Notes under the pieces: generated by a model
Seen by the model: only the letters and a program-made list of their open reading frames with translations
Database searches by the model: none
Told to the model about the DNA's origin: nothing
From: Vannielia litorea
GTDB lineage: Bacteria > Pseudomonadota > Alphaproteobacteria > Rhodobacterales > Rhodobacteraceae
Length of the DNA: 64,000 nucleotides
Reading direction: 5' to 3'
NCBI RefSeq assembly: GCF_900142295.1
Contig: NZ_FSRL01000001.1
Span: forward strand, 620,001 to 684,000
Shown: positions 35,876 through 46,193 of the stretch, in pieces
How the letters are laid out: the number at the start of each line of letters is the position of its first letter
Position numbering within the stretch: the stretch's first letter is position 1
Position numbers and translations under genes: made by a program

Positions 35876-38683
35876 GTGGAAGTAATGGTGGCGCTGTTGA
35901 CGCTTGCCGTCATCGGGCTCGGCGTTTGGCTCATTGCCGTTCAGATCGGATTGGGGCGCGTGCAGCGCAGGCTGGGCGCGGCGTTGCGGGAGCTCGAAGG
36001 GCTCAAGCGGGCAGGGCAGACCCCGCGGACAGAGCCCGAGGAGGCGGAGGGGATTGCGTCGACCGCGGCGGCCGAGGCCGAAGTGGCGCCACGCAAGACG
36101 GCGCGGGAGCTGCTTGACCCGGCCATCACGCCCCCCGAACCTGCGCGAGACGGTGAACCCCGGCGCAAGCTGCCGTGGGAAGAGGGCTACATTCCCGAGA
36201 CGGAGACCGGGGGCGCCATCCCCGACGGGCCGCGCGAGCCGGGGGCGGGAGAGAAGGTGGTGGCCTGGTTGCAGGCCAACTGGTTCTACGCCGTTTCGGC
36301 CCTGTCTCTGGCGCTGGCGGGACTGTTCCTGGTGCAATACGGCATCGAGCAGGGCTACCTGACGCCGACGATGCGGGTGGCCGCGGCGCTCGCGCTGGGT
36401 GCGGCGCTGATCGGGGGCGGAGAATGGATCCGAAGGCGCCAGACTGATGCCACGGCCTACCTGCCGGACACCTTCAGCGCGGCGGGCATTGTCTCGCTCT
36501 ATGGCGGGGTCCTTGCCGCGCGGGCGCTCTACGGGCTGATCGGGCCGGGGGTGGCGATGTCGGGGCTGGTGGCCGTCTCGGTGGGCGCGATGGTGCTGGG
36601 CTGGCTCAATGGCCCGGTGCTGGCGGCCTTCGGGCTGATCGGCGCGGGCGCGGCGCCCTTCCTCGTGGGCGGCGATGCCGACAGTGCGACGCTCTTTTAT
36701 GTCTACTACGGCTGCCTCGGGATCGTGGGCCTTGCCATCGACGCCTGGCGGCAGTGGCGCTGGGTCTCGGTGCTGGCGCTCGGCGTGGCGGGCGCGGGCG
36801 GGCTGGCCTGCTTTGCCGCCTCGGCCGAAATGCCGGGCTTTGCGGTGCTGCTCACCGTGCTGGTGCTGGCCGCCATGGCTTTTCCGCGCCGCGAGATTGG
36901 CCCGACCCACGAGGGCGGCGCGCCGTTGCGCTGGCTCTTCGACCGGAGCGCGGGCAAGGGCGGGTTCGACGTGCTGATCGCCTGGGGGGCGATGCTGGCG
37001 GCCTGCGTGGTTCTGCTGGCGCTGCCGCGCGCGGGCGCGGCAGAGCTTCTGCTGATCGAGGGGCTCTTCACGGTGCTGATCCTCGCGGTGGCGCTCTGGG
37101 CCTGGCAGGCGCGGGCGCTGAGCGAGCTGGCGCTCTTTCCGGCGCTGGGCTTTCTGGCGGTGATCCCGCTCGAAAGCTTCCTGGGCGGGGTGCTGATGCG
37201 CGACACGATGCGGCCCGATGCGACGGGCGTGCCGATGCCCGCGCTGCCGCTGGAGGCAAGCATCGTGCTGGTGATGGCGGCCCATGGCACGGTGGCGGCG
37301 GCCTGGCGGAGCCTCGTGGCCACCCGCGGCGGTGCGCTGGGCCGGGAGGCGCTGTTCTGGGGTCTCTTCGCGGCCCTCTTCGCGCCGCTCGTGCCGCTCG
37401 GGCTCGAGCTGTTCTGGCTTTCGCCGCGCGTGCCCGGCACCTTTGGCTGGGCCGGGCACGTGCTGGCGCTGGCCTCGCTGATGGTGGCGATCGCGGTGCG
37501 CTTTGCCAGGGCCGACGGCGGGCCGGGCCGCCGCACCGCATGGGCGGTGCTCTCGGCCTCCGGGCTCATTGCCCTGGCGCTCTTCGTGATCCTGACCAAG
37601 TCGGCGCTGACGGTGGCGCTGGCGGTGCTGCTGGTGGTGGCGGCGGCGCTGGACCGGCGGTTCAGGCTGCGGGAGATGCAGCTCTTCATCGCGCTGGGCG
37701 TGATCGTTCTGGGGTGGCGCGTGGTGATCGACCCCGGGCTGGTCTGGTCGGTGCAGGCGAGTTGGGGCGCGTTCTTTCTGGGCTTCGGCGCGGCGCTGGC
37801 GGGCATGGCCGCGGCCTGGCGGCTGCTGCCGGAAGAGAACCGCCTGCTGGGTCGGGCCTTTCTCGAGAGCGGGCTGCTGATGATCGGCGGTATCTTCGTG
37901 ACCGCGACGCTCTGGCGGTTCATCGACGAGCGGGTGGGCGGCGACGGGCTGGCGAGCCACTGGACGATGGGGTTGAGCGCCATGGTCTGGCTCTTCTGCG
38001 CCGCCGCGCAGGTCTACCGCATGCGGCTGGGCGGGCGGCTGAAGTGGCTGCGGATCACGCTGGCCTCGCTTTACGTGCTGGTGGCGGGCCTCTTCCTGCT
38101 GGTGGGGCTGACCATCTCCAACCCCTTCGTTTCGGAGGGCGGCTACTCCTTGCCCGACACCACGATCCACGGGCCCTTGGTGCTGGATAGCCTTGCGGTG
38201 GCCTACCTCGGCCCGGCGCTGGTGCTGCTGCTCCTGGCCAGGGTCGGCGCAGGGCGCTGGCGCTACGCGGCCTGGGTGCCGGCGGGCGCGTTGGCGGCCT
38301 TCTGGGTGTTTCTCGAGATCCGGCGGTTCTGGCAGCCGGGGACGGTCTGGGTGGGCGTGGGGTGGCTCGACGGCGAGCTCTACACCTACACCGTCGTGCT
38401 CATCGCGCTCGGCGCGGCGCTCTTGTGGCAGGCCATCGCCACGGGCTCCACGCCGCTGCGGCGGGCGGCGCTGGTGGTGATCGGGGTTGCGGTGGTGAAG
38501 GTCTTCCTGATCGACGCGCGGGGCCTGACCGGGCTCTTCAGGGTGTTCAGCTTTCTTGCGCTGGGCCTGTCGCTCGCGGCGCTGGCCTGGCTCAACCGAT
38601 GGGCGGCGCAGGAAGCGGCGGAGCGGCGAAGCGGCGAGGAGGGTCCGGAGCAGAGCGGCGAGGGCGACGAGCCGCCCGGATGA
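35876..38683 (+). CDS. DUF2339 large polytopic membrane protein
   Basis: A 935-residue inner-membrane protein of the DUF2339 family. A first membrane helix and coiled-coil segment (about 1-45), then a proline/acid-rich cytosolic linker (about 45-125), precede more than twenty predicted membrane helices starting with WFYAVSALSLALAGLFLVQYGIEQG. The C-terminal phrase VKVFLIDARGLTGLFRVFSFLALGLSLAALAWLN is typical. The GTG at 35876 has GAGGGCGG upstream; an ATG three codons later (35885) is possible. Function unknown; the family is conserved in alphaproteobacteria. Confidence 0.87.
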   Translation: MEVMVALLTLAVIGLGVWLIAVQIGLGRVQRRLGAALRELEGLKRAGQTPRTEPEEAEGIASTAAAEAEVAPRKTARELLDPAITPPEPARDGEPRRKLPWEEGYIPETETGGAIPDGPREPGAGEKVVAWLQANWFYAVSALSLALAGLFLVQYGIEQGYLTPTMRVAAALALGAALIGGGEWIRRRQTDATAYLPDTFSAAGIVSLYGGVLAARALYGLIGPGVAMSGLVAVSVGAMVLGWLNGPVLAAFGLIGAGAAPFLVGGDADSATLFYVYYGCLGIVGLAIDAWRQWRWVSVLALGVAGAGGLACFAASAEMPGFAVLLTVLVLAAMAFPRREIGPTHEGGAPLRWLFDRSAGKGGFDVLIAWGAMLAACVVLLALPRAGAAELLLIEGLFTVLILAVALWAWQARALSELALFPALGFLAVIPLESFLGGVLMRDTMRPDATGVPMPALPLEASIVLVMAAHGTVAAAWRSLVATRGGALGREALFWGLFAALFAPLVPLGLELFWLSPRVPGTFGWAGHVLALASLMVAIAVRFARADGGPGRRTAWAVLSASGLIALALFVILTKSALTVALAVLLVVAAALDRRFRLREMQLFIALGVIVLGWRVVIDPGLVWSVQASWGAFFLGFGAALAGMAAAWRLLPEENRLLGRAFLESGLLMIGGIFVTATLWRFIDERVGGDGLASHWTMGLSAMVWLFCAAAQVYRMRLGGRLKWLRITLASLYVLVAGLFLLVGLTISNPFVSEGGYSLPDTTIHGPLVLDSLAVAYLGPALVLLLLARVGAGRWRYAAWVPAGALAAFWVFLEIRRFWQPGTVWVGVGWLDGELYTYTVVLIALGAALLWQAIATGSTPLRRAALVVIGVAVVKVFLIDARGLTGLFRVFSFLALGLSLAALAWLNRWAAQEAAERRSGEEGPEQSGEGDEPPG

Positions 38684-38890
38684 GGGCAGGGCTTGGCGCG
38701 TCTGGGCGTCCTCGCGGCTGGACCTTGCCCGCAGCCCTGCCTATAAGCCATGCCATGACATTCGCGGGCCTCGTCATCATTCGAATTAGCGGCCCGGCGC
38801 TCTGACAGATGAGCCGCCGGGACAAGGCGCATGGCCTGCCGCGCCGCTCCTCACCGAACACCCGAAAAGACCACGCCAAGGACGCCCCCA

Positions 38891-41863
38891 ATGTGCGCCG
38901 ACACGCCTGACTACAAAGACACCCTGAACCTTCCCGTGACCGAGTTTCCGATGCGCGCGGGCCTGCCCAAGCGAGAGCCCGAGTGGCTGGCGCGCTGGGA
39001 GGAGATCGGGGTTTACGACCGCCTGCGCGAGAAGGAGGGCCGCAAGCCCTTCATCCTCCACGACGGCCCGCCCTATGCCAACGGCCACCTGCACATCGGC
39101 CACGGGCTGAACAAGATCCTCAAGGACATGGTGGTGCGCTCGCAACAGATGATGGGCCGCGACAGCCGCTACGTGCCGGGCTGGGACTGCCACGGGTTGC
39201 CGATCGAGTGGAAGATCGAGGAGCAGTACCGCCAGAAGGGCAAGAACAAGGACGACGTGCCGGTGGTCGAGCTGCGCCGCGAGTGCCGCGCCTTCGCCGA
39301 GGGCTGGGTGGACATCCAGCGCGAGGAGTTCAAGCGGCTGGGCGTGACCGGCAACTGGGCCGATCCCTACCTGACGATGGACTTTCACGCCGAGGCGACC
39401 ATCGCCGCCGAGTTCCAGAAGTTCCTGATGAACGGCTCGCTCTACCAGGGCTCCAAGCCTGTCATGTGGTCGCCGGTCGAAAAGACCGCGCTGGCCGAGG
39501 CGGAGGTGGAATACCACGATCACCAGAGCCACACGATCTGGGTGAAGTTCCCGATCGCGGCCTTCGGCGGCTCGCCGGAGTTGATCGAGCACCTGCAATC
39601 GCAGGGCGCCGAGTCGCAGCCCGAGGTGATGGGCGCGATGATGAAGATGGCCGAGGATTTCGGCCATTCCCACGTCGTCATCTGGACCACAACGCCCTGG
39701 ACGATCCCGCAGAACCGGGCGGTCTGCTTCAACCCCGACATCTCCTACGGTCTCTACCAGGTCACCGAGGCCCCCGAGGGCAACTGGGCGCAGGTGGGCG
39801 AGAAGTTCATCCTCGCCGACGATCTCGCCGAGGAGGTGCGCAAGGCCGCCAAGATCGACGCCTGGGAGCGCAGCTTCGATGTGCTGCCGGCCCAGATGAG
39901 CGCCCTGCAGTTTGCCCACCCTTTCCGCGGGCTCGAGGGCGCCAATGGCGAGTGGGATTTCAACGTGCCACTGCTGCCGGGCGAGCATGTGACCGCCGAG
40001 GCGGGCACCGGCTTTGTGCACACCGCGCCCAGCCATGGCGATGACGACTACCAGATCGGCCGGAAATACGGGCTGGAGATGACCTACAACGTGCTGGAGG
40101 ACGGCTCCTTCCGGCCCGACCTGCCGTTTTTCGGCGGCGAGGTCATCATCAAGCCGAACGGCAAGGAGGGTGGGGCCAACAAGGCGGTGATCGACAAGCT
40201 CGTCGAGGCGGGCATGCTGGCCGCGCGTGGCCGGATCACCCACAGCTACCCGCACAGCTGGCGCTCCAAGGCGCCGCTGATCTACCGCAACACGCCGCAA
40301 TGGTTTGCGGCGATCGACAAGGATCTGGGCGACGGGCAGGACACGCTGGGCACCACCATCCGTGCCCGCGCGCTGACCGCCATCGACAAGGTCAAGTGGA
40401 CCCCGCAGAGCGGCCGCAACCGTCTCTACGCGATGATGGAGAGCCGCCCCGACTGGGTGCTGTCGCGCCAGCGTGCCTGGGGCGTGCCGCTCACCTGTTT
40501 CGTGAAGAAGGGGGCGCTGCCGGATGATCCGGAGTTCCTGCTGAGGGACGAGGCGGTGAACGCCCGCATCATCGCCGCCTTCGAAGAGGAAGGCGCGGAT
40601 GCCTGGTATGCCGAGGGGGCCAAGGCGCGGTTCCTCGGCGACGACTACGATGCGGAGGCCTACGAGCAGGTGTTCGACGTGCTCGATGTCTGGTTCGACT
40701 CAGGGTCGACCCATGCCTTCGTGCTGCGCGACCGGGCCGATGGCGCGGCGGACGGCGTGGCCGATCTCTACCTCGAAGGCACCGACCAGCATCGCGGGTG
40801 GTTCCATTCCTCGCTGTTGCAGTCTTGCGGAACCAAGGGCATCGCCCCCTATCGCGGCGTGCTCACCCATGGATTTACGCTGGACGAGAAGGGCAACAAG
40901 ATGTCCAAGTCGCTCGGCAACACCATCGTGCCCGAGGAGGTGGTGAAGCAGTACGGCGCGGATATCCTGCGTCTCTGGGTGGCCCAGACCGACTACACCG
41001 CCGACCAGCGGATCGGGCCCGAGATCCTGAAGGGCGTGGCCGACAGCTACCGGCGCCTGCGCAACACCATGCGCTTCATGCTGGGCTCGCTGGGCGGGTT
41101 TGACGCCGCGCAGGCGGTCGATCCTGCGGAAATGCCCGAGCTGGAGCGCTGGGTGCTGCATCGCCTTGCAGAACTGGATGTGCAGGTGCGCGAGGGCTAC
41201 TCTGCCTACAACTTCCAGGGCGTGTTCCAGGCGGTGTTCAACTTTGCCACGGTCGAGCTTTCGAGCTTCTACTTCGACGTGCGCAAGGATGCGCTCTACT
41301 GCGATGGCGACAGCACGCGCCGGCGTGCGGCGCTGACCGTGCTCGACATCCTCTTCCACCGGCTCACCACCTGGCTGGCGCCGGTGCTGGTGTTCACCAT
41401 GGAGGAGGTCTGGCTCGAGCGGTTCCCCGGCGAGGGCTCCTCGGTGCACCTTGTCGACTTTCCCGAGACCCCGGCGGCCTGGCGCGACGAGGCGCTGGCG
41501 GCCAAGTGGGCCGGCGTGCGCCGGGTGCGGCGCGTGGTGACGGCGGCACTGGAGGTGCAGCGGCGCGACAAGGTGATCGGCGCCTCGCTGGAGGCCGCGC
41601 CGGTGGTGCATGTCGAGGATGGCGAGGTGCTCAAGGCATTGAAGTCGGTCGCTTTCGAGGACCTGTGCATCACATCCGACATCTCGCTCTCGGGCGACCC
41701 GGCGCCCTCCGAGGCCTTCCGGATGCCCGAGGTCGAAGGCGTGGGCGTGGTCTTCGAGAAGGCTCAGGGCCAGAAGTGCCAGCGTTGCTGGAAAATCCTG
41801 CCCGACGTGGGCACGCACAAGCACGCGGGCGTCTGCGGGCGCTGTGACGAGGCCTTGGGGTGA
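38891..41863 (+). CDS. ileS: Isoleucyl-tRNA synthetase
   Basis: Class I synthetase of 990 residues. HIGH motif in [18 protein letters not shown] (about 59-76), CP1 editing domain ([28 protein letters not shown]), KMSKS in [13 protein letters not shown], and a C-terminal zinc ribbon CQRCW...CGRC. The zinc ribbon identifies the bacterial (mupirocin-sensitive type) form. The ATG at 38891 is preferred over the longer frame because AAGGA is placed upstream. Its stop overlaps the start of ogt (GTGA). Confidence 0.98.
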   Translation: MCADTPDYKDTLNLPVTEFPMRAGLPKREPEWLARWEEIGVYDRLREKEGRKPFILHDGPPYANGHLHIGHGLNKILKDMVVRSQQMMGRDSRYVPGWDCHGLPIEWKIEEQYRQKGKNKDDVPVVELRRECRAFAEGWVDIQREEFKRLGVTGNWADPYLTMDFHAEATIAAEFQKFLMNGSLYQGSKPVMWSPVEKTALAEAEVEYHDHQSHTIWVKFPIAAFGGSPELIEHLQSQGAESQPEVMGAMMKMAEDFGHSHVVIWTTTPWTIPQNRAVCFNPDISYGLYQVTEAPEGNWAQVGEKFILADDLAEEVRKAAKIDAWERSFDVLPAQMSALQFAHPFRGLEGANGEWDFNVPLLPGEHVTAEAGTGFVHTAPSHGDDDYQIGRKYGLEMTYNVLEDGSFRPDLPFFGGEVIIKPNGKEGGANKAVIDKLVEAGMLAARGRITHSYPHSWRSKAPLIYRNTPQWFAAIDKDLGDGQDTLGTTIRARALTAIDKVKWTPQSGRNRLYAMMESRPDWVLSRQRAWGVPLTCFVKKGALPDDPEFLLRDEAVNARIIAAFEEEGADAWYAEGAKARFLGDDYDAEAYEQVFDVLDVWFDSGSTHAFVLRDRADGAADGVADLYLEGTDQHRGWFHSSLLQSCGTKGIAPYRGVLTHGFTLDEKGNKMSKSLGNTIVPEEVVKQYGADILRLWVAQTDYTADQRIGPEILKGVADSYRRLRNTMRFMLGSLGGFDAAQAVDPAEMPELERWVLHRLAELDVQVREGYSAYNFQGVFQAVFNFATVELSSFYFDVRKDALYCDGDSTRRRAALTVLDILFHRLTTWLAPVLVFTMEEVWLERFPGEGSSVHLVDFPETPAAWRDEALAAKWAGVRRVRRVVTAALEVQRRDKVIGASLEAAPVVHVEDGEVLKALKSVAFEDLCITSDISLSGDPAPSEAFRMPEVEGVGVVFEKAQGQKCQRCWKILPDVGTHKHAGVCGRCDEALG

Positions 41864-42315
41864 CCACGCTCGCCCTGTCCACCCCGGTCGGCCGCATGGT
41901 GCTGACCGAGGAGGACGGGGCGATCACGCGGGTCGCCTGGAGCCGGGATGCGGCGGGTGACGGCTCGCCGCTCTTGCGTGAGGCGGAGCGCCAGATCGGC
42001 GCGTATTTCGCCGGAGAGCGCGAGGGGTTCGACCTGCCGCTGAGGGTAAGGGCGGCGCCCTTGGTGGTGCAGGTCTGCGAAGAGATTGCCGCAATTCCCT
42101 TTGGCCATACCCGCACCTACGGTGAGATCGCGCGGTCGCTGGGCACCGCGGCGCAGCCCGTGGGCGCGGCCTGCGGGGCCAATCCGATACCGCTCATCAT
42201 TCCCTGCCACAGGGTGCTGGGCGCCAGCGGTCTTGGCGGGTTTTCGGGCGGCGTGGGGGTGGAAACCAAGGTGGCCTTGCTCAAGCACGAAGGCGCGGCG
42301 AGCCTTCTGATCTAG
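41860..42315 (+). CDS. ogt: Methylated-DNA-protein cysteine S-methyltransferase
   Basis: A 151-residue suicide repair protein that removes alkyl groups from O6-alkylguanine. The acceptor Cys116 lies in PCHRVLG, preceded by the recognition helix phrase [15 protein letters not shown] and the asparagine hinge [12 protein letters not shown]. The N-terminal RNase-H-like domain is short. No Ada-type activator domain is fused, so it is Ogt-like. Its GTG start overlaps the ileS stop. Its own 3' end overlaps the convergent ferric-reductase-like gene by four bases. Confidence 0.92.
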   Translation: MTTLALSTPVGRMVLTEEDGAITRVAWSRDAAGDGSPLLREAERQIGAYFAGEREGFDLPLRVRAAPLVVQVCEEIAAIPFGHTRTYGEIARSLGTAAQPVGAACGANPIPLIIPCHRVLGASGLGGFSGGVGVETKVALLKHEGAASLLI

Positions 42316-42923
42316 CGGCGGAGCAGGCGCAGGTCGACCAGGGCGGCCACGGTGGCGGCCAGCACGGCAAGGCAGAGTGCCCATTTCGACCAGAGCTCCA
42401 TCGCGCCTTCGATCTGGACGGCGTGGAGCACGGTGGCCAGGACCACCAGCGCGGCCAGCGCGTTGTGCGCCCAGCGCCAGCCGCGCGACGGGACGTGCCT
42501 GCGCAGGGCGACCAGCACCCCGGTCAGCGCGATGCCCCAGAGCGAAACGAAGCCCCAGAGCGAAAACGGCGTCGGCGCGCGCAGGAGCAGGGCATCCAGC
42601 GTGTCGGGCGGGCTGGTGACCCAGAGGCCGGCGAGGTGGAGCGCGGCAAGGGCCAGGAGCGCCACCCCGGCGCGGCGGTGCCAGAGGCGGCCGCGAGGTC
42701 CGCGCAGGCCGGGGAGGTAGCCGGCGGCCAGCAAGGGCTGGGCCAGAAGCAGGCAGAGCGCGAGGATGCCGGCGAAGCCGCCGGTGATGTAGGCGAAGCC
42801 GCGGTAGGCAAGCCAGGGGCTGCCGGCGGCCAAGCCGACCGGCACGGCGACAAGGGCCACGACGAAGAGCCAGGGGAGCGTGCGACGCAAGCCGTCAGGC
42901 AGGGGCAAGGACGAAGTCGCCAC
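42312..42923 (-). CDS. Ferric-reductase-like transmembrane protein
   Basis: A 203-residue inner-membrane protein with six hydrophobic segments and the ferric-reductase-like (MsrQ/FRD) fold. Four histidines lie in membrane segments, in LWHRRAG, ALHLAG, WRWAHNAL and VLHAVQIEG, the paired b-type heme ligands of the family. No flavin or NADPH domain is attached. The start is uncertain: GTG at 42923 is used and would overlap the upstream dioxygenase-like gene by 29 bases; TTG at 42908 is possible. Electron partner unknown; the coupling suggests the two proteins cooperate. Confidence 0.75.
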   Translation of the reverse strand: MATSSLPLPDGLRRTLPWLFVVALVAVPVGLAAGSPWLAYRGFAYITGGFAGILALCLLLAQPLLAAGYLPGLRGPRGRLWHRRAGVALLALAALHLAGLWVTSPPDTLDALLLRAPTPFSLWGFVSLWGIALTGVLVALRRHVPSRGWRWAHNALAALVVLATVLHAVQIEGAMELWSKWALCLAVLAATVAALVDLRLLRR

Positions 42924-43389
42924 GCACCGAGGTATCTGACGGGCTCGGCATGACGGGGCGCAGGAAGACCGTTTCGAAGGCACCGTCATCATAGGCGAGG
43001 TGGGCGTGAGGCTGGCCGAAGTTGGGCACGATCTGCTCCATCTCGAGGGCAAAGCTGCCATCGGCCCGGGTCAGGGTGGAGCCGTGGTTGCGCGGCTCGC
43101 GCTCGCCGCCCAGGGTGGTAGCGGCCCAGATCTGGATGCGCAGGCCCTCGAGCGGCTTGCCGTCACCGGCGCGGAGCACCTTGCCGTGGACGATGAAACC
43201 GTTGCCCAGCTTCTCCACCATCGGGGCACCGGGGCGATAATTGTTGGCGCCGCCGCGCATGGAGCGGGTCGGGGCAAAGCCTGCGGCGCGGGCCGGGGCG
43301 GTGGCCCCGAGCGGAAGCTGCGCCATCGCCACGGCGGCGAGGCTGGCGGAAGCGGCGGTCAGAAAGCTGCGGCGGGTCTGGAGGAGCAT
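42895..43389 (-). CDS. Tat-exported intradiol dioxygenase-like protein
   Basis: A 164-residue protein with a twin-arginine signal (QTRRSFLTAASASLAAVAM, RR at residues 6-7) and an intradiol ring-cleavage dioxygenase-like beta fold. Key phrases are NNYRPGAP, VHGKVLRAGDGKPLEGLRIQIWAA, NHGSTLTRADGSFALEMEQIV and QPHAHLAYDD. The ligand set of true catechol dioxygenases (2 Tyr, 2 His) is only partly visible, so aromatic-ring cleavage is not claimed. It is co-transcribed with the ferric-reductase-like gene, which could supply or remove electrons at its metal. Confidence 0.8.
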   Translation of the reverse strand: MLLQTRRSFLTAASASLAAVAMAQLPLGATAPARAAGFAPTRSMRGGANNYRPGAPMVEKLGNGFIVHGKVLRAGDGKPLEGLRIQIWAATTLGGEREPRNHGSTLTRADGSFALEMEQIVPNFGQPHAHLAYDDGAFETVFLRPVMPSPSDTSVRGDFVLAPA

Positions 43390-43481
43390 GGGCGGGGTCC
43401 GGCACGGCTGCGGTTGCCGCGATGGTAGCCTGAAACGCGCCGTGGCGCACCTGATCGGACGGCACGATTGCGTGAGGCGGT

Positions 43482-44180
43482 TCAGCCGGCGCGGCGCTCG
43501 GGGATGACCTGCTGGAGGATGCCGGCAAAGCTGATCCAGAGCGTGGTCAGCCCCAGTGACCACGACAGCCAGGGCTGCTGCTCGAAGCTCTGCCAGGCGG
43601 CGATGACGGCCAGCGCGACCCAGATCACAGAGACCGGCAGGGTGATTTTGCGCCAGCGCCTGGTCCGCGTCGGGTGGACGAACTTCAGCGGCAGGAACAT
43701 GGCCGCCGCAAGCACCGCGCAGGTGACGACGATGATCCACGGCGCGGGGTGCATGGCCATCAACACCAGCACCGCGAGGTTCCAGCAGCCGGGAAATCCC
43801 CGGAAGGACTTGTCGGTGAGCTTCATCCGGGTGTCGGAGAAGTAGAGCACCGAGGAGAAGCAGATTCCGAGTGCGCAGAGCGCCCCCCAGGGCGAAGGCA
43901 GCAGCTCGGAGCCGTAGAGCGCGTAGGCGGGGATGAAGACGTAGGTCAGAAAGTCGATGATCAGATCGAGCAGCGCCCCGTCGATGATGGGGGCATGAAT
44001 CGTAACGTTGTACTTGCGGGCCAGCGGCCCATCGATGCCGTCGACCGCGAAGGCCGCCAGCAGCCACAGAAACATGACCGGCCAGTCGCCCTGGACGGCC
44101 GCCAGCATCGCCAGCATCGCAAGCGCTGCCCCCGTGGCGGTGAAGAGGTGGACCCCGTAGGCCTTGAACCGATCCGACAT
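43482..44180 (-). CDS. pcs: Phosphatidylcholine synthase
   Basis: A 232-residue membrane enzyme making phosphatidylcholine directly from CDP-diacylglycerol and choline, typical of alphaproteobacteria. The CDP-alcohol phosphotransferase motif DGIDGPLARKYN, then DGALLDLIIDFLTY (D-G-x2-A-R-x(n)-G-x3-D-x3-D), is complete near residues 46-80. Eight or so hydrophobic segments fit the family, as does the length. The ATG at 44180 gives the standard start (MSDRFKAYGVHLFTATGA). It implies a phosphatidylcholine-containing membrane. Confidence 0.93.
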   Translation of the reverse strand: MSDRFKAYGVHLFTATGAALAMLAMLAAVQGDWPVMFLWLLAAFAVDGIDGPLARKYNVTIHAPIIDGALLDLIIDFLTYVFIPAYALYGSELLPSPWGALCALGICFSSVLYFSDTRMKLTDKSFRGFPGCWNLAVLVLMAMHPAPWIIVVTCAVLAAAMFLPLKFVHPTRTRRWRKITLPVSVIWVALAVIAAWQSFEQQPWLSWSLGLTTLWISFAGILQQVIPERRAG

Positions 44181-44277
44181 GGGCCGAAGGGTTACCGGGC
44201 CGGGCAGGGCGCGGCAATCGAAATTCCGGTGCCGGTGCGGATTGGCCCTGCGGGCGTGGCCGATGGGTGGCGCGGGG

Positions 44278-45210
44278 TCACGCCCGCTTGCGCCCCATCG
44301 GGTGCGCGCGATCATAGACATCCATCAGCCGGGCGGTGTCGACCGCGGTATAGGCCTGTGTGGTCGAGAGCGAGGCGTGGCCGAGCAGCTCCTGGATCGT
44401 GCGCAGGTCGCCGCCCGCTTCCAGCAGGTGGGTGGCGAAGCTGTGGCGCAGGGCGTGGGGCGTGCAGGTGGCAGGCAGGCCGAGCTGCATCCGGGCGGCC
44501 TCGGTTACCTTGGCCACGGCGCGGCGCGAGAGCGGCTTGCCCCGCACCGAGCGGAAGAGCGGGCCGGCGGGCTCGAGCCGGTGCGGACAGTCGCGGCGGT
44601 AGTCCTCCACCGCCTGACGGGCGATGGGCAGCACCGGCACGATCCGCTCCTTGCCGCCCTTGCCGGTGATCCGCAGCACATCGGCCAGCGGTGCGTCGGC
44701 CCCGGTGAGCGCCAGCGCCTCGGAGATCCGCAGCCCGCAGCCGTAGAGCAGGGTGACCACGGCCACGTCGCGGGTGGCGACCCAGGGCTCGGGGTGCTGG
44801 AGCGAGACGGTTTGGATCAGGTCGCGGGCGGCGGCGCGCCCCACGGGGCGCGGGAGCTTGCGCTGGTACTTGGGCGCGCGCACCGAGAGCGGGGCGGACA
44901 TCTCCATGCCCTCGCGCTCCGCGATCCAGCCAAGAAAGCCCTTCACGGCGGAGAGCATCCGCGCAAGCGACCGCGCGCCAACGCCGCCTGCGCGCTCATG
45001 GGCCATCCAAGCGCGCATGTCGGGCAGGGTGAGGCTGGCGAGCCCTGCGAGGCCGATGGCCTGGCCCTTGTGCTGTGGCAGGAAAGCCAGAAAGCCCGAA
45101 ACATCGCGGCGGTAGGCCTCCAGCGTGTTCTCCGCCCGGCCATCGAGCGCCCGGAGCTGGGCGAGCCACAGCTCCAGCGCCTCGGTCAGCGCCGGAGAGG
45201 GGGCGATCAT
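44278..45210 (-). CDS. xerC: Tyrosine recombinase XerC
   Basis: A 310-residue site-specific recombinase resolving chromosome dimers at dif. An N-terminal SAM-like core-binding domain (about 1-105) precedes the catalytic domain with Arg in GCGLRISEAL, Lys in TGKGGKER, HALRHSFATHLLEAG (His and Arg), ELLGHASLSTTQAYT (His and nucleophile Tyr). All six active residues are in place, so this is a functional housekeeping recombinase and not a mobile-element integrase. The ATG overlaps the DUF484 stop, the usual DUF484-xerC pairing. Confidence 0.95.
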   Translation of the reverse strand: MIAPSPALTEALELWLAQLRALDGRAENTLEAYRRDVSGFLAFLPQHKGQAIGLAGLASLTLPDMRAWMAHERAGGVGARSLARMLSAVKGFLGWIAEREGMEMSAPLSVRAPKYQRKLPRPVGRAAARDLIQTVSLQHPEPWVATRDVAVVTLLYGCGLRISEALALTGADAPLADVLRITGKGGKERIVPVLPIARQAVEDYRRDCPHRLEPAGPLFRSVRGKPLSRRAVAKVTEAARMQLGLPATCTPHALRHSFATHLLEAGGDLRTIQELLGHASLSTTQAYTAVDTARLMDVYDRAHPMGRKRA

Positions 45211-45914
45211 CCCAGGAAGCGCCGCATCTGGCGCTCGAACACCCCGGCGAAGAAGCCCAGCAGATCGGTGCCCTGGGAGGGGCGAAACTGGTGCGGATCC
45301 TCGGCGCCCATGACCAGGAGGCCGGGCAGCCGGCCCTCGCCGAAGTCGAGTTTCAGGCAGGCTTCGGAGTGGATGTTGGGTGCGGCGGCGCCATAGATCA
45401 CCGAGAACTGCGGCCGGGTCTGGCGCAGGGTGACCGGGCGCACCGGCTTGTCGCGGCCCATGGTGAGGTAGTCGTTCACGAAGCCCGGAGGGGCGACATG
45501 CAGCACCTCGCCGAGCTTCTTGACGGCGGGATCCTCGCCCTCCTGAACGCTCTCGAGCACCAGCTTCAGGCAGTCGACGCGGAGGATATGGGCGACCTCG
45601 TTGCCGAGGTTCTTCAGGAATTCCTCGAAGTCACCGGGCTCCAGCATGCTGAGCACCGCGCGATGCACCTGGTTGGTGCCGGCGAGGTTTTCATAGGCGG
45701 CGGCGATGACGGAGCGGTGGGTATCCTCCAGCCGGTCGAGCCGGGCTTCGAGCCGCTCCATCGCGATGCCGCGCAGGTCGACGATATTGCCGCCCAGCGA
45801 CCTTTCGTTGGCCGCGATCAGCGCGTGCATGATGTCGCGATCCTCAAGGATCATGTCTGGTTCGGAAATGATCATGGACCGCAGCCCGATCAGCTGCTCC
45901 GCCGCTTCGCTCAT
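45207..45914 (-). CDS. DUF484 family protein
   Basis: A 235-residue cytosolic protein with a GAF-like fold (DUF484). Family text includes MIISEPDMILEDRDIMHALI and DCLKLVLESV near the centre, with LLVMGAEDPHQFRPSQGTDLLGFFAGVFERQMRRFL at the end. The start is ambiguous: ATG at 45914 has AGAGG six bases upstream and is used; ATG at 45935 or 45953 would add 7-13 residues without a clear ribosome-binding site. It is coupled to xerC and is generally found next to it, but the role is unknown. Confidence 0.88.
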   Translation of the reverse strand: MSEAAEQLIGLRSMIISEPDMILEDRDIMHALIAANERSLGGNIVDLRGIAMERLEARLDRLEDTHRSVIAAAYENLAGTNQVHRAVLSMLEPGDFEEFLKNLGNEVAHILRVDCLKLVLESVQEGEDPAVKKLGEVLHVAPPGFVNDYLTMGRDKPVRPVTLRQTRPQFSVIYGAAAPNIHSEACLKLDFGEGRLPGLLVMGAEDPHQFRPSQGTDLLGFFAGVFERQMRRFLG

Positions 45915-46193
45915 GTCTGCCTCTTTCTCCGACATGGGCGGATCATACCCCATGCGTGGTTTTTGTTGCGCCTTTTGTTTCAAACCGGGGTGCGGGCGGG
46001 CAAGGAATTTGTGGCGGGCGGCGGGGCTGGAGCGACGAGGGTGGCGCTTGAGTCACAGGGACGGCGTGGCGGCGCTGCCCACGAAGCCGAAGAAGAATCG
46101 CCGTGGAAAAATGGGGAAGATCGGGGCGGTTCCGGGTGAACCGTGGTGGATCCCCGGGCAGATTCGTGCTGCCCGAGGCCCTGCCTGACAGCG

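Noticed and set aside
35840-38170. 776-codon open frame antisense to the DUF2339 gene
   Set aside because: Its translation is a low-complexity Arg/His/Gln-rich shadow; the plus-strand protein has clean membrane helices.
44278-45210. Integrase of a mobile element
   Set aside because: It is XerC by sequence and by its DUF484 neighbour; no attachment site or mobile genes are seen.
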